Assembly (NCBI GenBank): GCA_005885085.1
Contig: VAXY01000082.1
Span: forward strand, 1 to 15,975
Length of the DNA: 15,975 bases
Source of the DNA: Actinomycetota bacterium
Lineage (GTDB): Bacteria > Actinomycetota > Thermoleophilia > Gaiellales > Gaiellaceae
Direction: 5' to 3'
A program made the translations under genes and the position numbers. This document shows, piece after piece, positions 13,108 to 15,975 of the stretch; position 1 is the stretch's first letter, and the number at the start of each line of letters is the position of its first letter. The notes beneath the pieces are model-generated. The model made no database searches and was not told where the DNA came from. It was given only the letters and a program-made list of their open reading frames with translations.

Positions 13108-13126
13108 TACTTAAACCTACGCACTC

Positions 13127-13168
13127 GTCGGCAGGCCCTCCGCCGTCCGACTTTATGCCCCGTGTCGG
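13127..13168. other. Alternative hairpins between htrA and rsbW
   Basis: CCGAC (13147-13151) can pair either with GTCGG at 13127-13131 or with GTCGG at 13164-13168. The stems are short and there is no T-run, so this is at best a weak processing or Rho-dependent end for the htrA transcript. Confidence 0.25.
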
Positions 13169-13173
13169 GTGAT

Positions 13174-14391
13174 CTAACCCGTCGGCAGCTGACGCTCACC
13201 GAGCGTCACCGCGACCTTCTTGGGGTGCCCGTCACGGACGATGGTGAAGACCGCCACGTCGTTCGGCTTGAGCGAGGAGGAGACGACCCGGACGACGTCG
13301 TCGGCCCGGTGCACCGGAATGCCGTCGATCGCGACGATCACATCGCCGCCGGTGACGAGATTCTGGATGCCGAGAACGTTGACCTCATGGTTGCCGCCGC
13401 GGAGGCCGGCCTTGGCCGCCGGGCTACCCGGCTTGACATCCACGACCAACGCCCCGTGGTCGACGTTGGAGCCGACGGCACGCGCGATCGACGGTGTCAT
13501 GTCGTCGGTGGTGATCCCGACGTAGGCATAGGTCACGTGTCCCTTCGCGATCAGCTGCTGCACGGAACGTTTGGCAGCGTCGATCGGAATCGAAAAGCCG
13601 ACGCCGCTGTCGTTGCCGTTCCCGCTGGCACTGCGAATCTGCGCGTTGATGCCGATCACGCGGCCCCGCGCATCGAAGAGGGGCCCGCCGGAGTTACCGT
13701 GGGTGATCGGCGCATCCGTCTGGATTGCGTCGACCACCTTGTACGTGCGCACGGTGATCGCGTCGATCGACCGATGGATCGCCGAGACGACGCCCACAGC
13801 CAGCGAGTTCTCGTTGCCGAGCGGGCTTCCGATCGCGGCCACCGGCTGGCCGACGGCCACCGAGGCAGATTCCCCGAGCGGAACGGGAGTCAGCGCATCA
13901 GCGCTCGGCTGGATCCGGATCAGGCCGACGTCGTCGTACAGGTCCCAGCCGACGATGCTCGCCTCGGCACGGTTGCCATCCGCGAATTCGACGTAGAGGT
14001 GGTCGGCGGCCCGGACGCGGTTGGACTCGCCTGCATTCGTGATCACGTGTGAATTCGTGAGGACGTAGCCCTTGCGCGAGATCACGAACCCCGAGCCCTG
14101 TGAAATCTCGGTGTTCTGCGAGGCCGGATCGCCGAAGTAGGCGAAGATCGTGACGACGCCGGGCGAGCGGTCGGCAAAGATCCGCTCCGGATCGAAGCCC
14201 TTGCCGGGAATGGGCGCCACCTTCGAGGTCGCAGACGCCGGCAGCGCCGCGGGCGCGGCGGTCTGTGCCTTGACGACAACCGTGCGCGTGCCGTGCCCGA
14301 GCCAACCGGCGCCCTTTCCGATGCCCAACGCAGCGCCGCCGCCGAGGACGGCGGCGACGATCGTCACGGCGGCGAGGCTCCCGGCTCGCAT
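13174..14391 (-). CDS. HtrA/DegP-type membrane-anchored serine protease with PDZ domain
   Basis: The 405-residue protein has an N-terminal membrane anchor or signal (about 5-24), a Thr/Ala/Pro linker, a trypsin-like protease domain (about 70-285) and one PDZ domain (about 288-398). The catalytic triad is H115 in LTNSHVI, D154 in YDDVGLIRI and S234 in HGNSGGPLFD; all are present. SQGSGFVIS (98-105) and GSPLGNENSLAVGVVSAI (188-205) are further HtrA hallmarks. It would act outside the membrane on misfolded proteins. I chose the ATG at 14391, four bases after the histidine kinase stop; the frame is open to 14433, but that portion overlaps the kinase. Its place in a two-component operon suggests control by envelope stress. 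Confidence 0.94.
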   Translation of the reverse strand: MRAGSLAAVTIVAAVLGGGAALGIGKGAGWLGHGTRTVVVKAQTAAPAALPASATSKVAPIPGKGFDPERIFADRSPGVVTIFAYFGDPASQNTEISQGSGFVISRKGYVLTNSHVITNAGESNRVRAADHLYVEFADGNRAEASIVGWDLYDDVGLIRIQPSADALTPVPLGESASVAVGQPVAAIGSPLGNENSLAVGVVSAIHRSIDAITVRTYKVVDAIQTDAPITHGNSGGPLFDARGRVIGINAQIRSASGNGNDSGVGFSIPIDAAKRSVQQLIAKGHVTYAYVGITTDDMTPSIARAVGSNVDHGALVVDVKPGSPAAKAGLRGGNHEVNVLGIQNLVTGGDVIVAIDGIPVHRADDVVRVVSSSLKPNDVAVFTIVRDGHPKKVAVTLGERQLPTG

Positions 14392-14395
14392 CGGC

Positions 14396-15823
14396 TCACT
14401 GTAGCGCCGGTTCTGGCACAGACCCCTTTTCACGGGAAAACGCCGCGGTCCGCAGGACGAGAGCGAAAATCGTCCGGCCCGAGGCGACGTGGAGCTCGAC
14501 CGACCCGCCCATCAGCTCCGCGAGCTCGCGCGCGATCGCCAGGCCAAGGCCGCTGCCCGAGGCCACCGACCCCCCCTCGACCCGGTAGAAGCGCTCGAAG
14601 ACGTGGGCCGCGTGCTCGGCCGGGATGCCCGGGCCCTCGTCCTCGACCATCAGGACCACCGAGCCGTTGCGCCTCGCTGTCCGGATCCGCACCGCCGTGC
14701 CAGAAGGCGTGTGGACGAGCGCGTTCTCGACGAGGATCCGCCCGATCTGGAGCGCGCGCTCCTCATCGCCGACAGCCGACGTCTCGGCGCTGTTCTCGAC
14801 GGCGAGCTCGTGCCCGCTGGACAACGCAACGGCGCGAAACTCGTCCGCGAGGACTTCCGCCAGGGCCGCGAGGTCGACCTGCTCCTCCTCGACGGTCAGA
14901 CGGCCGGCGTCGAGTCGCGAGAGGTCGAGCAGGTCGGTGGCCAGCTTCGTCAGGCGTGCGACCTGCTCGCGCATCGTCGCCATGAACTCCCGTTGCGTCG
15001 CTGCGTCGAGATCCTCGTCGGTCATGAGCTCGAGGAAGCCGCCGAGCGAGAAGAGCGGCGTACGGAGCTCGTGGGAGGCGTTCGCGATGAACTCACGTCG
15101 GGCGTGCTCGAGCTGCGCCAGGCGCTGGCGCATCCGCTCGAACGCGGTCGCGAGCTGCCCGACCTCGTCCTTGCCCGTGTCCTCCACGGGCTGGCCGAAG
15201 TCGCCGCCGGCAATCCGGTCGGCGGCCCGCTCGAGGCGACGGATCCGGCGGGCGAAGATCGACGCCGCCACGTACCCGACGAGCAGCGAGGCGGCCAGTG
15301 CGATCAAGCCGGCGATCACCAGCCGCCTCCGGACGAGGTGGATGCTCTGGAGTGAGTCGCGCAGCGGCGCCCGGAGCAGCACGACGGGCCCACCGAAGAC
15401 GGGGTAGGCAACCTCCGCATAACGCTCGCCCCCGGAGCTGATCGTGCCGCTCACAGGGCGCGGGTACGCCGCAAACGCCTTCGGGACGAGGGGATCGCCG
15501 TCCACATCCGTGGAGGTGACGGGGTTCGAGTCGGCGTAGACCGTCAGCCGGGGCGGTGAATAGGTGAGGACCCGGAAATAGACGACCCGGGCATCGGCGC
15601 TGTCGGACGCCTGCTGGATCGTGTCGTCGAGCGTAAAGCTCGAGCTGTTCAGGAGCTGGGATCCAATCGAAGGCGCGGCCTCACGTAGGCGCTGAAGCTT
15701 CGAGTTGATCAGGTTCCGCTCCAGGGACGGCACGACGATCAGCTCGACGAGGACAAGCGCCCCCGCAACCACGAGGGCAAGGCCGAGGCCGAGACGGCCC
15801 CCGACGCTGCGCAGGGGGTTCAC
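14396..15823 (-). CDS. Sensor histidine kinase
   Basis: The 475-residue membrane kinase has TM1 (about 12-32), an extracytoplasmic sensor region (about 33-167), TM2 (about 168-190), HAMP (about 190-241), HisKA with the phosphorylated His in ASHELRTPLFSL (H251) and a HATPase domain. The ATP-binding boxes are N (ILVENALVHTP, N367), G1 (DEGPG, 395-399), F (FERFYR, 409-414) and G2 (GSGLGLA, 423-429). All key residues are intact. The sensor region has no domain I can name. Start is GTG at 15823, sharing GTGA with the response regulator stop. htrA follows four bases after its own stop. The signal is unknown, though the context points to cell envelope stress. Confidence 0.93.
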   Translation of the reverse strand: MNPLRSVGGRLGLGLALVVAGALVLVELIVVPSLERNLINSKLQRLREAAPSIGSQLLNSSSFTLDDTIQQASDSADARVVYFRVLTYSPPRLTVYADSNPVTSTDVDGDPLVPKAFAAYPRPVSGTISSGGERYAEVAYPVFGGPVVLLRAPLRDSLQSIHLVRRRLVIAGLIALAASLLVGYVAASIFARRIRRLERAADRIAGGDFGQPVEDTGKDEVGQLATAFERMRQRLAQLEHARREFIANASHELRTPLFSLGGFLELMTDEDLDAATQREFMATMREQVARLTKLATDLLDLSRLDAGRLTVEEEQVDLAALAEVLADEFRAVALSSGHELAVENSAETSAVGDEERALQIGRILVENALVHTPSGTAVRIRTARRNGSVVLMVEDEGPGIPAEHAAHVFERFYRVEGGSVASGSGLGLAIARELAELMGGSVELHVASGRTIFALVLRTAAFSREKGSVPEPALQ

Positions 15824-15975
15824 CGGTCGCGGAAGCGGTAGCCGACGCCGCGCACGGTGAGGATGTACTCCGGCTCTGCCGGGTCACGTTCGAGCTTCTC
15901 GCGTAGGTGCCGGACGTGGACGTCGATCGTTCGCGGCTCCCGGAAGTCAGCGGCGCCCCAGAGGGATTCGAGCAG
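15820..15975 (-). CDS. OmpR/PhoB-family response regulator, C-terminal part only
   Basis: The 3' 51 codons of a response regulator run off the right edge of the window. The peptide contains TIDVHVRHLREKLE and ends EYILTVRGVGYRFRDR, the recognition helix and C-terminal wing of the OmpR-type winged-helix DNA-binding domain. The receiver domain and start lie outside. Its TGA overlaps the GTG of the histidine kinase by 4 bases, so the pair is translationally coupled and forms a two-component system. Confidence 0.9.
   Translation of the reverse strand: MLESLWGAADFREPRTIDVHVRHLREKLERDPAEPEYILTVRGVGYRFRDR

Noticed and set aside
11642..13114. A 490-codon plus-strand open frame opposite treT and rsbW
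   Set aside because: It shows the Asp/Val/Arg-rich composition of an antisense shadow and has no recognisable domain.

Overview
The window is very GC-rich, with G/C-rich third codon positions. It is almost entirely coding, and nearly all genes lie on the minus strand in tightly overlapping blocks. Five features together suggest a deep-branching actinobacterium of the Thermoleophilia type (Gaiellales/Solirubrobacterales): a glutamyl-tRNA-reductase haem route, a CcmABCD-type haem export set beside a CcsA/HemX-like protein, an MqnP-like UbiA enzyme, a TreT trehalose synthase and an RsbW-like anti-sigma kinase. The taxonomy is inference from gene content; there is no rRNA or tRNA in the window to confirm it.

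Layout from left to right. 53-630 (+) is a small secreted protein with two SPOR-like repeats, broken by an apparent one-base frameshift near 410. A short convergent gap (631-698) carries a hairpin followed by a T-run when read on the minus strand. 699-7824 (-) is one long gene block. In transcription order it is ccmA, ccmB, ccmC, ccmD, a ccsA/hemX-like gene, hemA, hemC, hemD, a SAM hydroxide adenosyltransferase (DUF62) and a SAM-dependent methyltransferase. Neighbouring genes mostly overlap by 4-25 bases. The block joins the first steps of haem synthesis to export of haem across the membrane for cytochrome c maturation.

A 250-base gap (7825-8074) with a REP-like set of palindromes separates this block from 8075-13072 (-). 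In transcription order that second block is an rsbW-like anti-sigma kinase, treT, an otsA-like gene, moaC, a moaB/mog-like gene and an mqnP-like ubiA. An AT-rich island just upstream of rsbW holds a good match to a SigB/SigF-type promoter (GTTTCG-N13-GGGTAA). This suggests a general-stress unit in which an anti-sigma kinase and trehalose synthesis are expressed together. moaC, moaB and ubiA follow with GTGA start/stop overlaps and link molybdenum cofactor and menaquinone synthesis.

13174-15975 (-) holds the 3' end of an OmpR-type response regulator that runs off the window, its sensor histidine kinase, and a membrane-anchored HtrA protease with a PDZ domain. This is an arrangement expected for envelope-stress sensing.

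I saw no tRNA, rRNA, CRISPR array, insertion sequence or phage gene. The most notable points are the stress promoter in front of rsbW-treT-otsA, the paired GT4/GT20 trehalose-type enzymes with no phosphatase gene, the frameshifted double SPOR gene, a possible G-quadruplex upstream of hemA, and the palindrome cluster in front of the ccm genes.
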